DNA from: Pithys albifrons albifrons
Lineage: Eukaryota > Chordata > Aves > Passeriformes > Thamnophilidae
Assembly (NCBI RefSeq): GCF_047495875.1
Contig: NC_092462.1
Span: 37,849,523-37,913,522, forward strand
Length of the DNA stretch: 64,000 bases
Direction: 5' to 3'
Shown: piece by piece, positions 48,035 through 60,674 of the stretch
Numbering within the stretch: the first letter of the stretch is position 1
Layout: the number at the start of each line of letters is the position of its first letter
Translations under genes and position numbers: made by a program
The notes under the pieces: generated by a model
Told to the model about the DNA's origin: nothing
Seen by the model: the letters and a program-made list of their open reading frames with translations, nothing else
The model's database searches: none

Positions 48035-49188
48035 TTAGGAAAAAGTATCCAGCTTTTAACACATCTGCGTAATTCATTGCAAGGACATCTGCCAAACTGT
48101 TTGGATGCTAGATTGCTAGATTTAGATTTGAAAAAAGAAATTGAAATCCAGAAACTACATTTATTTGTACTAATTTTCTTATTATTTTTGTCATTTGCAA
48201 CTTCTCCAGAGGGATTACAAACACAAAAACAAATGATTGGTGCTATAGTGTACAGAGTAGAATGAGAAGAAGTTGTTTCTTAAAATGATCTGGAAAGGAG
48301 GTAATGTAAACTCCCTTAGAAGTATAAATATTTACACTGAATGAATAGAGAGATGGAGGAGAAATGACTTATCCTCACTTCCTTTGTCCAGATTTTGGAC
48401 TTAAATGTTGACATCAGTGTACTGATTTCATAACAGTTACCCCTGTAACATATCACACAATTAAGTGTGACTAAATACTTCCCTGAAGTCTAGAATAGCA
48501 TTGCATGCAGCTTCCATTGATGTTAACAAGGGTTATGTAACATATTTGGTGACAGAGTTTGATCTTTACCAGGCTGTCTGCACTGATCTATTAGTTTGGG
48601 ATCTTTCCTAGTTTCTTTAAACTTCTCATCTAACCTTTCAGAGCTATGAAAAGAAACCAGAAAATAAAGGAGGGAGAAACTGAAAAAAAAAAAGGAAAAT
48701 AAGAATAAGGTTGTATGCCGGTACTTGTTACTTGTGTGTATGAAAACTGACTCCATTTGTGTGTTGGGTAGATTAATTTAATCATACAACTATGCATAAG
48801 AGAAAGAATGGTGGCACATAAATTGAGCGGGTGTGCATTTTAAATGGATATTATGTGCAATTCATTGAAAGCTGATGCTGTATGTGAATATGGATCTGTA
48901 TGTGAGACTAAAACCTTACAAAACATGAGATCATAAGAAGCTGTTGCTGTAATGATTTTTTATTACTATAGCCGGCTTGGAAAAACATAATTCCCATATT
49001 CTTGATTTGTAAGTTGATGATAATATCACTATGCATTTCTACATATTTTATAAATTTGATTTATGCAGATTTTGATACACTGTATGTTTCTGTAGAAATT
49101 GTATAAATCTTTGACAAATTTATTAGGGATAAATCTGGGAAACCTGTGTATATCTTACTCATGGGTTGCTTGTTTTTTAGGTGAAGTA

Positions 49189-49194
49189 AATAAA
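49189..49194 (+). terminator. Probable GALNT7 polyadenylation signal
   Basis: This is a canonical AATAAA on the sense strand, followed within about 15-40 nt by T-rich sequence. It is the last good signal before a long stretch without coding content and gives a UTR length close to that of mammalian GALNT7 as I recall it. Confidence 0.6.
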
Positions 49195-50823
49195 ATATTT
49201 GAATTTTTTGGTTTACTATATTTTTACAGAGCAAAAATTGATTATTATCTTTATAGAAACCCATATCTCAAAATCTAGACAACTTCAATGTTACAAACTT
49301 AAAAATATTAAAAGTGGTTTATTTTAATTTTTATCTAGGTTTTGTTTGTTGCATCTGTGGGGACTCAGGTTTATTCCCAGTGAAATGAAAAATTAAATTC
49401 CCACTGAGAGTTGCCACATAGACTTGTTTGGATTTTTGTATCATCTGCCCTGATCTAATTAAATAGATGTAATATGCTTGTAGAAAATGAACTTGAGAAT
49501 GATTTCTAAAGTAGAACCAAGGGTCAGGACTAGTTTGTAGTGTTTTGACTAAATTTTTTCTTAGTCTATTTACGTTTCTGCCAACAAACAGGTTTCAATC
49601 AGACTATTTTTTCCTGAGAAGGTTCATTAACAAAAGAGTATGCAATTAAATCAGGACATGAAAGACACAAGTTCTGCCCTAAGAGCAAACCTAAATAGTG
49701 AAATCTACAGGGCTTTTTTACAGATGGGATTCTTGCTTCCCAGCAAGTCAGTGCCCTTTTGTGTATTCAGATTTCAAAAGGCTCCTTTGACAAAACCCTG
49801 AAGGTATAACAGCAGACGATCCATGTAGGCAATACCCTTTTATATATGAAAACAGGGATCGATAGGAAAGAAGGAACATCTTTCTTCATTACCAGAGATC
49901 CTAGCACCAGGAGAACCTAGATCACACTTTTGGCAGTACCAAAGACGCTGTTCCCACTGGTGGCATTCTAGAATCAACACATTCTCTTTCCCAAATGCTA
50001 ATCAAGCTCCTTTACTACTGTTTGCTTCTTCCATACCATTTGCTTCCAAACGACAGTCCCTAAAGCCAAAAATTAGCAACTTACTGCTCTGAAACTTGAT
50101 CAAGAAGCTTGAGATCTATTACACCATGCCAGAGGTGTAAAAATTTTATGCTTACCTCTGAGCAGTGAAGAAACAGCACAATATACCACTGCCTATAAAA
50201 AGATAAAAGGTGCTTTGGGAAATTTTGCTGTATATTAGTTTTATGTAAAAGATCAAATTGTGCAAGATTCATGGAAGCCAAGTAATAAGAAGAGGAATTT
50301 AAGAACATGAAGAAGAAATTATCTACACCACTGAACACAAACTGTATTTCTGTAAAAATATTTATTGTTTGTTACCTCCTGGTGAGCTTAGATCCATCAA
50401 TTGTAATAGGTGAAAAGAAACAATTCAAGGCAAAACAAATTGCCAGTGTTTCCATTTGTTGTTTTCCTTACTATAAAAGGCATGGGAATGCTATGTCTTG
50501 CTGTGTTCTGAAATCTTATCTTGCTTACTTTTATGAGAATAGTCCTTGAGAAGTGTCATTAGTTGTCTTTCAGGATAATATGCACTTTCTAGGAACATCA
50601 GAAGTAGTTGCCAGCACTTAGTACTCTGGTTGTTGACTTTACTTAATCTGCAAGCCTCCTGTGAACTCCTGTAGTGTTGGAATAGTAAGTTGTGTAGCTT
50701 GGCTGGCACTGTGTAAGAGGATTCTCTATGTAGAATGAATCTAGGTAGCAAAAGTGATAGACTATCAAAAAACATACGTGATTTTGGCTCTCTTGGGGTT
50801 TAAAAAAAAAAACAAAACTAAAC

Positions 50824-50846
50824 AAAAAAAAAAAAAAAAAAAAAAA
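50824..50846 (+). repeat. A23 homopolymer
   Basis: Twenty-three A in a row, preceded by shorter A-rich stretches. It might be the tail of an old retroposed sequence, but nothing recognisable precedes it. Confidence 0.8.
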
Positions 50847-53800
50847 GAACTGTGAATGAGCCCTGAACTCTGAAACCACTTTGGCATCCTGTTGCTATGG
50901 GGAACTTCAGGCCATCTTCCCTCACACACTTCTACAGCAAGCATTGTATGCTGCCTTCCTCATTGCACCCTCAGCTCCTATCACTGGTATGGATCACAGC
51001 AAAGTGGAAAGAGATGCTTTTGTGGATTATACATCTTGGTAATGCAGATAATGGTTAGTAACCTTTGTGTTTTTTAAATCTTAAAAATCTAGTCTATTCT
51101 TTACATGGAGAAACAGATGAAGTATTCTTCATTACCATGTAATGTGGGTCCTGGTAAAACTAAAACTAAGTGATCTGCACAACCCTTATGATTTTTACCA
51201 CACTGTTCTGCTCTGGGGCTTTTCTGAACAACAGTGTGGATGGAGACTCTTCATCGAGATAGGGGCATAGCTGATGGTCTAATGGGTCTAAACTGACCAA
51301 TGAAAAATGTGTGTTCCTTCAGCCAACAGGTCAACAAAGGTGACAAGCATCAAAGCCTGTAAGGAGGAGTCAGAGCTGCTAAAGCACAAAGATTAAAAGG
51401 TATGTTTGCATGTTAGATCCTTTTTCTCACTAATATGCTTCACAGAGAAAAAACATGATTGTTTTAAGGACAAAAAGAGTGTCCCCTTTGAAATTGAGTG
51501 CAGGTAATGCAGGGCTGAGGGCTGGGTGAGTCCCACAGCTCTCACGAATGGGATCATTCTGTGGGAAAGCAGAACTGCTGCCAGTGGTGTTACAGTTCAA
51601 GCAAGTCCGTGATGTTTCCTGTGCAAGTGTAATGTCTCCTGCACAAGAAAGGAGCAGAAAGGTGGGAGAAGTAGCATAGCACTAACTATTAATAAAATCA
51701 AAACAAACTAGTGCCTGAGATGCACATGTTGGCAACAGCAGCCCTTTGGCTGAGCATCCCAGGGGTACTGACAGGTAAAGGGAAAATAATGGACAGAAGA
51801 TATTTTACTTCCCTAGAAAGAGCTGTTGGTGGCAGTATTTGTCAGCTAAGAAGGCACCATGCCCAGACAGTTACTAAACTACAGTCTTCAAATGAAGAAG
51901 CCTGGTTTGGAATAGGCTTTTTGAATCACTTGAAGGCGTTAGGGCAGAAATATGAATCAAAATACAGCCTTTGCCCTTGAAATTTATGGAAGGATTTCCT
52001 CAGGAAAATAAGGTAGGCCAGTATCTTTCAACAAGACCTAGCATTAAACAGCATTGGGTCTTTGAGTATAAAGTCCTCTGGATCTTCAGTGTGTGTGGGT
52101 GCACATTCTCTGAGTTAGACCTGCCACAGGATACAGCATTAGTGCTTGTGGGTAACAGCTGGGCCAGAGCCATGAAGACTGGTACTGTCATTTCTGAGGG
52201 CTGTTGGGTGCAAACACCCTTTTGCAAGTTGTGCTTCCATACACCCAGGGATCTTGTCACACTGGTGAAACATTGCGTCATTCATTCTGTGGTAGGCATA
52301 GGAGACCCTGAGATCTGCCTGGCAATGGACACCTTGCTGTCCTGAGCCTATGGTATGGCTACAGACTCTTGCCAGAGGCCTCAAGGCCATCACAGTTGCC
52401 CAACAGGCAGGTACAAATGCAGTTTTATTTCTAAGGCAGCAGAAACTGTGAAAGAAAGCAGAACTGGAAGAAAGTAGAAGCCTTCTGGAAGCTTTTTGTG
52501 AGTTCAGAAGGGGAGATTTGGGAAAAGTGGACCAGGAGAAAAAGCACACCCAACTCTGGAAGCACTTCAAGTCATGCTGCTCTTTCAATTGCACTGAGGA
52601 ATGCACTGAAGTCTTACCTGTCCTGAAGATGCCAAGGAAACCCTGAAGACCAAGCTAATCAACCTAGCCATGGAAGGGAAAGCTATTTGTCCTGCTGTCT
52701 GTAAGTGAAAGTAAGATGGTGTGGGGTCTTGCTGAAGAAAACAATTCTGTAACCCTATAGCAGCCTTGGGTCTGGTTACTACTGATATTAAAGCTATTGG
52801 GGATAAAGTAATATTGAACTGGGCCATTCCCACTTGGAGATTGGAAACACTCATGTTCGTTTTTTTTTCTTTTCCTGCTACAGTATCCCATTATCTTCCA
52901 TGTGATGATTATGAGCAAAATGGAATCCATGGTCCAGAAATATCACGACCCTTTGTCTCTGATGGACAAGCTGAAAATTATCCTGAATTAGGATAAGAAC
53001 TGAACCTAACGTTAGAATATAAAAGCATATGCAAGATCAAATCAAAAGCCCAGGTAGCGCAGCAGCCTGTCTCAATGATCAGAAGGATCAGTGTGGTCAA
53101 AGAGCATGGGGCAGAGTGAAAGGATATAGCAAGGATACTTGTCTAAAATTGTCCCCACTTCTGGCATTATATAACGCAAACACTTTCTGACTAGAAATAG
53201 TATTTTGTATTTAATAGTCCAGAATTTGTCCAACTGCTGCTTGAATCTAGGCAGACTTTGGTCATGCATCATCTGATTTATGCAAAAAGTTTGAAGGTTT
53301 CTGAAGAGGCTTGCTGGCTCTGGAGTGCACTCCTCTGCTGTGACAAATCAGTGAGATAAAGGCAGATTATGAAGTCTTGTTAAAGGTCTTATTTCCTAAA
53401 GGAGTAGTCCATGCTAGGTCCATGCAAGGTTCAGCCAGCCAGGAGTTAGTTTCAAAGTAGCAGCACTGACAATAACATCATCAAGAGCTCATTTTTCAAA
53501 AGGTCTTTTAGAATGTTGTGATCTTGTCCACAAAAACATCAACCCTCTAGCTCTGCTGGAGAACTGGTGTATGGGTACAAATTTTACCATTAGATATTTG
53601 GGCCAGGAAATACTGAGAACAGCCATACAACTTATAGGTAGAGCAGTGGATCTGCTGACAAGATTTTTCTGGTGGCTGATTTCATATTCAGTCCTGGAAC
53701 ATCACAAGTCTCTCCAACACCGAGGCTAAGGAGGATAGTTTATCTGAGGATGTTAGGATAATCAGAGCAATGTACATGTTCACTCACTAATCGGTGCTGG

Positions 53801-54579
53801 CCTGTGACAATTAAGTAATTTGAGGAATCTATGTAGGCAGTCAGCTTTTTTATCAGGTAGGCCTGAATCTTATGATATCCCACAGTTAGGAGACCTTTTT
53901 ATCCCTGGAGGGTTGTATGCATTGGACAATGCAGCAGTGAGCTCAGGATCTGGGCTCTGCTATAGGATCCTTGACACTGGATTCAAATGGGATCATGGAA
54001 AAGCAGATGGGCTGTGATGCAGCTCATACAAGAGGCCCAGAAATTTTGGAAATGCAGAGGTTGGTGGCAAAAGACTTAGACATTACAAGATGTGGAAAGA
54101 AATACAAGCCAAGATGAGAAAATAAACAGAAAAATACATATATGCTAAGCATGGCAAGGCAAGGCAAGTGAAGGAGGGTCAGCGACACACCACAGCATCA
54201 CCATCGCAAATAGTCCCTCACTGAGCAATATGCACTAGATTATGTCCCAGTGTTATATATCAGATGGCTATGGTACACTGTTATGAAACAATTCAATGGA
54301 TCATTGGCAAATCAAAGGTAAAACTCCCATTTAACTTTTTTCTGATTTTCTCTCCACACTCATTTGCAACTTCATTTGTGGTTTAGGAGTTCTAGAGCCC
54401 ATATATACTGCAGTCAGTTCCCATCTGTAGCTGTTCTTATCAAGACACACAAATGCATATTTACAATTTTCCAGACCATAGGTTTTGCTTTGTAAATAGG
54501 CTTTGTTCTAAGATGACCTAAGAAAAAGGAAATTATATATTCCTTTAGGAAGGTGATAAGGCAATACTGTATATTTGTT

Positions 54580-56600
54580 TTTTTCTTGACTCTTTTACCT
54601 AATAATGTCTAACATGCTATTTGCTTTTCTAGCAAATGTTCATTACATCTTCACAGAATTACCTATTACAGTTCCAGCTTCTCCTCCAGACTAATGTAAT
54701 GTAGTTTATTGTCTACCTATATTACCCATGACATGAACATTAGGTCTGCTTTTCCATCTTCATATGTGATGAGGAAGCACATATTAACATGTAATACATT
54801 TTGTATTAATATCACATTTCACCTCCTGGTTTTACTATCCTGTCACTTTGGGCTGCAGGCTGGCTTTGCAATTTTTCACTGTAAGCTCTTTTTATTCATG
54901 AAGGATCTTCAACAGCGACATTTCTTTTATGAAAAGTAGATCAGACCAAACTCAAGTAGACCAGAACTATCTGATCTCCTTTGCCTTCATGTTCATAGAT
55001 TTATTTGAAGAATATTTACAGGTCTATGGAACAGCATTTCCTCTTGTGAAATCACAAGTTCTGTGTAGTCATTTGTCCAGCAGCTCTTGGATGTACTGTG
55101 GCTCCTACCAACTTGCCATATCGGCAATATTGCTCTGAAGCTCCCAGTATCTCCACAGAATGCTTTCTAAAAATTAATGTAATATTTGTGACCTTTCATT
55201 CTTCTAGCACTGATGCAGTTTTAGGGGGAAAAAATAAAATAGGGTTCATAGTTCAGCCATTTCAGCATTTGAATTTCCTTAGAACTCTTGGATGAATACC
55301 ATCTGTTCTGTCATTTTGTTTCAAGACCTTTTACACATGGATTTGAGACAGATGCTTCACCATGCCTCTTCATGAAAACTTCCTGAAGCTTCTCTGCAAG
55401 GTTAAAAAAGTATTCTTTTCCTGAAATCTTCTTTAGTCATTGCTACTGTATTTGAGTATATATTGTCCCTAGAACAGTTTACCAGTCCTCTTGATTCTGA
55501 GGATGCCCTGGTTTTGGAGGAGTTGGAGTTAATTTTGATGGTACAGTGTGTATTGAATTGGATTCTCATTATTGGATGAGAATAATGTTGATAGCACACT
55601 GATGGTTTAGTTGTCACTGAGCAGTGTTTACACTAAGTCAAGGACTTTTGGACTTCTCATACTGTCCTGCCAGCAAGGAGGCTGGGGGCGCACAAGAAGC
55701 TGTAAGGGGACACAGCTGGGACAACTGATGTCCACTGACTAAACAGATATTCCATACCATATGGATCAGCATATAACTAGGGTGAAAGCTGGTTGAGGGC
55801 CACTGCTGGAGAACTGGGTGGGTTGGGAGCGAGAAATTATTTTTCATATTCATCACTTGTTTGTCGTGGGGTTTATTTCTCTTTTTTTTTTTGTTATTTT
55901 TCTTTTCATTATAATTTGTTATTATTTTATTTCAATTATTCAACTGTTTTTATCTCAAGACATGTTTTCTTACTTTTATCCTTCCAATTCTGTCTTGTCC
56001 CACCATGTAGGGGAGTGAGTGAGTGGCTGCATGGGACTTGGTTGCCAGACAGGGTTAAACCACGACAGATGTGTTTGAAAGTTGTTATTAGTCCATCTGT
56101 TTTTTCAAGTTACTCTGATGCTTCTTCCTTGCCACATGTTGCTGTATCTGGCCTGTTGATGTGCTGTTTTTTTCTGGCTTATTGGTTTAGAAATAATTTG
56201 AATTTTCTGAAGACTTGCTTTCCTATATTTGATATTCTCTCATTCCTGCTAATTATCCACTTCAGCCATATTTTTCGTGGTCTTTTGATCTGCTTTACTA
56301 AGTGGGATGCCTTTAAGCTGGACCTCTAGTGCAAGGTGAGCATTATCCCTGATGCCTTGCAACCATTTGAGGCACCCCTTTTAGTTTCAATTTTAGACAG
56401 ACCTCCCAGTTTACCTTCAGTGAAAATCTTCCAGTGAGCTACTTCATAAGTTTGTCCGTGTTAAACACTGATGCAAAAAACTAATTTAGTCTTTCTTCTA
56501 TGGCCCTATTTTTTCTGAACGTTCCCATTACACTTTGTTCACTTACTAGTCCTTTCCACTGAGCGCTCACAGAGGGGCATGATCTGAACCCCCTAACCTG
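54580..56600 (-). repeat. Old CR1/L3-like LINE interrupted by an LTR
   Basis: Phrases typical of an ancient amniote CR1/L3-type LINE in reverse occur on both sides of the LTR. The left arm has TAATGTCTAACATGCTATTT (about 54603) and AGAACTCTTGGATGAATACC (about 55281). The right arm has GTGTTAAACACTGATGCAAA (about 56457) and the text around TTAGTCTTTCTTCTATGGCC. The two arms look like one element split at 55504-56067. Divergence is high. Confidence 0.55.
55504..56067 (-). mobile_element. Solo LTR in reverse, nested in old LINE
   Basis: Read on the minus strand, the element starts at 56067 with TGTCGTGGTTTAACCCTG and ends near 55504 with CCAAAACCAGGGCA. It shares its start, the GCTTCTTGTG-type middle and the AACCAG end with the family of the LTR at 35216-35785, in opposite orientation. 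Target duplication is unclear: CATC can be found at both edges if the 3' end is placed two to four bases inward. It is about 564 bp. Confidence 0.8.
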
Positions 56601-58889
56601 ACCTATCATAATTTTGGAAGTTTAATTTGAAAGTACTCATTTTCACATGTTTTTTTGCATTTGCCTTTATATTCAACATCCTTAGAGAATGGACAAAATG
56701 TTTCTTTTTTAAATGCTAATTATCTTTAGCCATGACATCATTCTCAGTTGACAGATCAGCCCAATGCAGAGCATTGCTGTGGCTTGCTGTAGCACATGCT
56801 GAGATTGTGTGTACACAATGATACTTGTGTCCTGATGTGGGGCAGGCTATAGAGCAATGCAGTAGCCTGTATTTTGCAAAGATCTCTCCAGCAGTCAAGA
56901 TATATTTGTGAATGAAATCATATACAAAAGTAAGCCACAGCTAGTGTTTCATAGAGCATCATTAGAATGTGGGACGAGAGTGGAAACATTAGGCAGCTCT
57001 GCACTGATTTATGCAGTTGTGCTGAAGCTAAAATAGCAGTTAAAGATTAAATGAAATAGAATCCAAAAGCCATTTTACCTCATTGAGGAAAATATTCTTA
57101 TTCTGAACTTTCTCAGGATATGCTCTTACTCTGACACAGTATTTAAAATTCTGTAACCCTCACAGCTCCTAGGACACCTGAAGGATTTTATTTTGTTTCA
57201 ATTAAAAAGCACTTGAGCAGAAGTAAAAAAACATTTCCATTAATCAAATTAGTCAATTTACTCTGATGCTACTGCAGATTATTCAAATCTAATCAGAAAG
57301 ACTTCTTGAAGCATCAATGTTCTGCACAGGGAAGGAGCATGAGGGAGGTGACGGTACATTTCTGCAAGGAAATCTGAACAGGATATGCTGACAAGTGAGA
57401 CCAGAATGGTCTTGGCTACACACTGTGGCAGAGAATTGCCTCTAGCTGGCAGAATTTTTAAGGATACAGGTGCTGTAGGACTGCAAATTCTACATGAGAA
57501 AATGTTCTTGAGCACTGGAGGCACTGTGCACAGAACCACTGCCTCTCACTTTCAGTTTTTGCCTGTGGCTTTGCAAAATCTGACCTTGAAATATGGAGCC
57601 ATTGATCCTGCCTGTGCCAAGTATCTCTGGCAGGTCCAGTATGTAAAACAGCAGCTAATCCTTCTTGATGCTACTGTATATCAGGGCATGGTGAGGAAAA
57701 CACAACCCTGCATTTCTAAGGGTCCCAAAGATTAATACCTACTTCCCTATAAAAATGTTTGAATTGCCTTTACAGTTACTTTATTTACATACTTACAGAA
57801 ATATACAAAGTATTTTCTGTCAAGACTGGTTTCTGAAAGTGCTACATTATCATTGACTTACTACAGTGCCATTTACCACAGTTATAGTGCTGAAAACTTA
57901 ACTTACACATGGACAATTATGGGTCACGAACTTATTTCCTAAGTTGATGGACAAGAGGGAGACAGTTTAAACAAAAACCTTGGAAACCTGCCCTTTAATT
58001 TTCTTGATATTACACATTTCAGGGTTAGGCTTTCAAAGGCTAGTAAAGCTATTTCCTGGTATTTATCTCAAAAAATTACTTAGTTTAGTTGTAGGATCCC
58101 AAACTTCCCACTTGCAAATATTGTTAGGTTTTAGATTTAGGCTTTTGAATATAGTAAAGAAAACGCAAAAGCCAAGAAATAGTGTAACTGGCAATACTGT
58201 TACCACCACAAACAGGAACATAAGGAACATATGAACAGGAGCACATGTTCTTTACAACTGCCTTCTCTCCTTTCTGCAGGAATCTACTGGCATGTGTGGA
58301 GATAACATTCCAGCATTTTTCATGCTGTTCTGCAAGCTGTGTATTTTATGAGAAGCCCTAGTACTGGGGCCAGGGGAAAAGGGAAGGAGTAGGCAACATC
58401 TGGGAAGACGTGCCTCTAACCACATCTGTCATATAGCCAGCTTTCCAGTCCTGATACAGACAACAGAAAAGGCCAGTGAGCTCCCCAAGCTCTGGGAGAG
58501 AAAGTTCCAAAGATTCACTTATTAGCTACCACACCAAAACAAAACTATTAAGATCTGTGCTCCAGCAGTGTGGGAAAGAAAACAACCCAGGAATAATAAC
58601 CAGCAACTTCAGTAACTAAGAGATTTTTTTTCTACTCACAAGGTAATACAGGCAATCACTAGCATAAGGAAAGCATCAGTCACAACTAATAGTAGTATAT
58701 GTGGGAGAAGAAATCATGGTTTAAAAATTTTAAAGGCCTGTGTAAGCTCCAGGAGTCACAGCGTAAGAGACTTGCCAGTTTTGCGGTAACAGTTAATAGC
58801 CAAAGAACACTGCAGAGCACTTCCCTGCACAGGACTCCAGCATGATATGATGGGAGTGCCCAGCCTCTCAGAAACATCATGAATACAGC

Positions 58890-59278
58890 AACAATCATGT
58901 ACAACATTTTATTACAAAACTGTTAAAAAAGTAATACAATGCAACAAAATGCTACAAAATATAAGATCAGCTATTAAGCTACCTCCTTTCTTTTACTGAG
59001 CTATAAAGAAATACCTATCAGTCACTGAATTTTAACAAAACCATTAAATATGAAGAAACAGCAGAAACATTCAACAACCCTTTTTTTTCAAACCAAACTG
59101 TAGCAGCCCTTGGCTACTACTTACATTACAGATTGAAGTCTCCCTACAGAGAACAACATTACCTATACACAATTCTGTACAGATTTTTATAATGAAGCTA
59201 ACCATGAGCTGCACTTGAGTTCACATTCTTAGCAAAATACTGGATTTTGCGCATAAATCTTTACAGCAGGACATTCAT
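58890..59278 (-). other. HMGB2: HMGB2 3' UTR
   Basis: The sequence follows the TAA at 59279-59281 on the minus strand, to a cleavage site expected just beyond the AATAAA at 58908-58913. The length, about 390 nt, is a little shorter than mammalian HMGB2 as I recall it. A full 8-mer miR-23 seed match (AATGTGAA, plus 59220-59227) lies about 50 nt after the stop. Confidence 0.7.
58908..58913 (-). terminator. Probable HMGB2 polyadenylation signal
   Basis: TTTATT on the + strand is AATAAA on the minus strand. It is followed in transcript direction by GT/T-rich sequence (TGATTGTTGCTGTATTC), the expected downstream element. Confidence 0.7.
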
Positions 59279-59434
59279 TTATTCTTCATCCTCATCTTCT
59301 TCCTCCTCTTCCTCCTCATCTTCCTCTTCCTCCTCCTCCTCCTCCGGTTCTGCTTTCTTCTTAGATCCTGCAGGCCTACCTGGGCCCTTTTTTCCTGCAT
59401 CACCCTTGTTCTTGGCACGATATGCTGCAATATC
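59279..59434 (-). CDS. HMGB2: HMGB2 exon 5 (box B end, basic linker, acidic tail)
   Basis: The exon is 156 nt including TAA. It encodes [30 protein letters not shown] and then 21 acidic residues, mostly Glu from GAG/GAA codons with Asp at four places. On the + strand the tail appears as a long TCC/TCT-like pyrimidine triplet run, which is not a separate gene. Confidence 0.95.
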   Translation of the reverse strand, partial: DIAAYRAKNKGDAGKKGPGRPAGSKKKAEPEEEEEEEEDEEEEEEEDEDEE

Positions 59435-60653
59435 CTGCACGAGAAATGCTGTTAAGTTGCTAGCAATATAACTGTGAAGACAAATTTGTACTGCTTCAGT
59501 AATTCAGTAATACTATACTGTGCAGATCAAAATACAGCATATGCAAAAAAGAGGGATTTCAGCCTTGGGACTTTCATGCTTAAACCTGCTGGCAAGAGTG
59601 CACGCCATCCAGACAGTTTTAAGAATTTTATGACCACAGTGCTTTTCAGTACTGCTGTGTATTTATTTTAGCAAGCAGGTGACCTGTTTTCTGATAGTAA
59701 AGCATCTTATTGGTAAAATCTCTACAACATGCAAAAACCACATTCAGGTTCACTGTAAGGGTTCCAGATACCTGTCCCAGCACACCTCTTCATGTACTCT
59801 AAAGCCTAACAAAGGCTGACAAGCATTTAGAATTATGAGCCTTATCTGATCCAGGTGTAAAATATGTCACATATTTACAGTGAGCTCTACAACTTTAGCC
59901 AGTATTTTATTCCCTTTACTGTACCTTTTCATATTTCTCCTTTAGTTTTGCAGCCTTCTGTTCATATGGCTGTTTATCTTTGGCCGACTGTTCAGACCAC
60001 ATTTCACCTAATTTCTTTGCTGTATCTCCAATAGACAAGCCAGGATGATCATTTTTGATTTTTGGACGGTGTTCAGAACAGAAAAGGAAGAACGCAGATC
60101 TACATTGAAAGACAGTGATTAAAGTCAAGTATTAAACTATTAGAACTAATATTTTCTGGTTTGGGGGAGGGGTTCATAGAAACACTTACGGTGGTCTTTT
60201 AGGAGCGTTGGGGTCCTTTTTCTTTCCCTTCTTCTCACCTTTGGGAGGAACATAATTTTTCATCTCCCTGTCATAACGAGCTTTGTCTCCTTTAGCCATT
60301 TCTTCAAACTTTCCTTTTTCCTTGCTCGACATTGTCTGTGGACACACAGGATGAGAAAGAAGAGTCTGGATGAGATAAAGCGGCTGCTGACCCACTAACG
60401 CCTAAGCAGCAGCTGCCACCAGGGATCTTTTCCCAGCAGCCCGCAGCAGGGGCGGGGGCCGGCCCGGCAAGGGCTCAGCACGGCTTTGCCTGGCCCCATT
60501 CACCTTCCATCGCTCCGAGCACTTCCGCGAGAACTCGGCGAAGTTGACGGACGAGTCCGGGTGCTTCTTCTTGTGCTCCTCGCGGCAGGTCTGCACGAAG
60601 TAGGCGTACGAGGACATCTTGCCCCGCGGCTTGTTGGGGTCGCCTTTGCCCAT
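59279..60653 (-). CDS. HMGB2: High mobility group protein B2, four coding exons
   Basis: HMGB2 is an abundant nuclear protein that binds and bends DNA without strong sequence preference and acts in chromatin, V(D)J recombination and cell-cycle-linked gene control. The four coding exons join to 208 residues: box A about 9-79, box B about 95-163, a basic linker ([17 protein letters not shown]) and a C-terminal run of 21 Asp/Glu (188-208). The redox-sensitive Cys residues are at 23, 45 and 106, as in the family. The start codon at 60653 has a strong context (CACCATGG). The short acidic tail (HMGB1 has about 30) and [14 protein letters not shown] linker favour HMGB2 over HMGB1. Introns are small (168, 90 and 490 nt) and the frame is intact. 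Neighbouring GALNT7 in convergent orientation also fits HMGB2. Confidence 0.96.
59925..60099 (-). CDS. HMGB2: HMGB2 exon 4 (box B)
   Basis: The exon is 175 nt. It encodes [40 protein letters not shown] and [18 protein letters not shown], the DNA-binding core of box B with Cys106. The donor is GTACAG. Confidence 0.95.
60190..60335 (-). CDS. HMGB2: HMGB2 exon 3 (box A end, linker)
   Basis: The exon is 146 nt. It encodes [40 protein letters not shown] and DPNAPKRP with a split Pro codon. Acceptor CTGTCCACAG-like and donor GTAAGTG are clear on the minus strand. Confidence 0.95.
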
Positions 60654-60674
60654 GGTGAAGTCTGCGGCAGGTCC
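60504..60674 (-). CDS. HMGB2: HMGB2 exon 2 (start codon, box A first part)
   Basis: The coding part 60653-60504 encodes residues 1-50, [19 protein letters not shown] through [10 protein letters not shown], ending in phase 0 at a GTGAAT donor. The 21 nt at 60654-60674 are 5' UTR after a CCCTCAG acceptor. Confidence 0.95.

Larger units (their letters stand above)
47087..49215 (+). other. GALNT7: GALNT7 3' UTR
   Basis: The sequence after the stop is AT-rich and lacks coding potential. The AATAAA at 49189-49194 is followed by T-rich sequence suitable for cleavage, giving a UTR of about 2.1 kb; AATAAA at 47895 and 48663 could give shorter forms. The segment contains miR-30 and miR-34 seed matches listed separately, and a 24/23-nt tandem duplication at 47988-48034. 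The true 3' end needs transcript data. Confidence 0.7.
49216..58889. other. Intergenic gap between the two convergent genes
   Basis: About 9.7 kb between the probable GALNT7 and HMGB2 3' ends. It holds a poly(A) run at 50824-50846, the nested LINE/LTR block at about 54580-56600 and otherwise unassigned sequence. The part about 51700-54200 is somewhat richer in GC and has several short reading frames on both strands that I could not match to any family; I do not call genes there. Confidence 0.7.

Noticed and set aside
55793..56329. A 178-codon + strand frame rich in Phe, Ser and Tyr.
   Set aside because: It lies largely on the antisense of the reverse LTR at 55504-56067; the aromatic run comes from the LTR's A-rich segment.
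59247..59471. A + strand frame with a long serine run.
   Set aside because: It is the antisense of the HMGB2 acidic tail codons.
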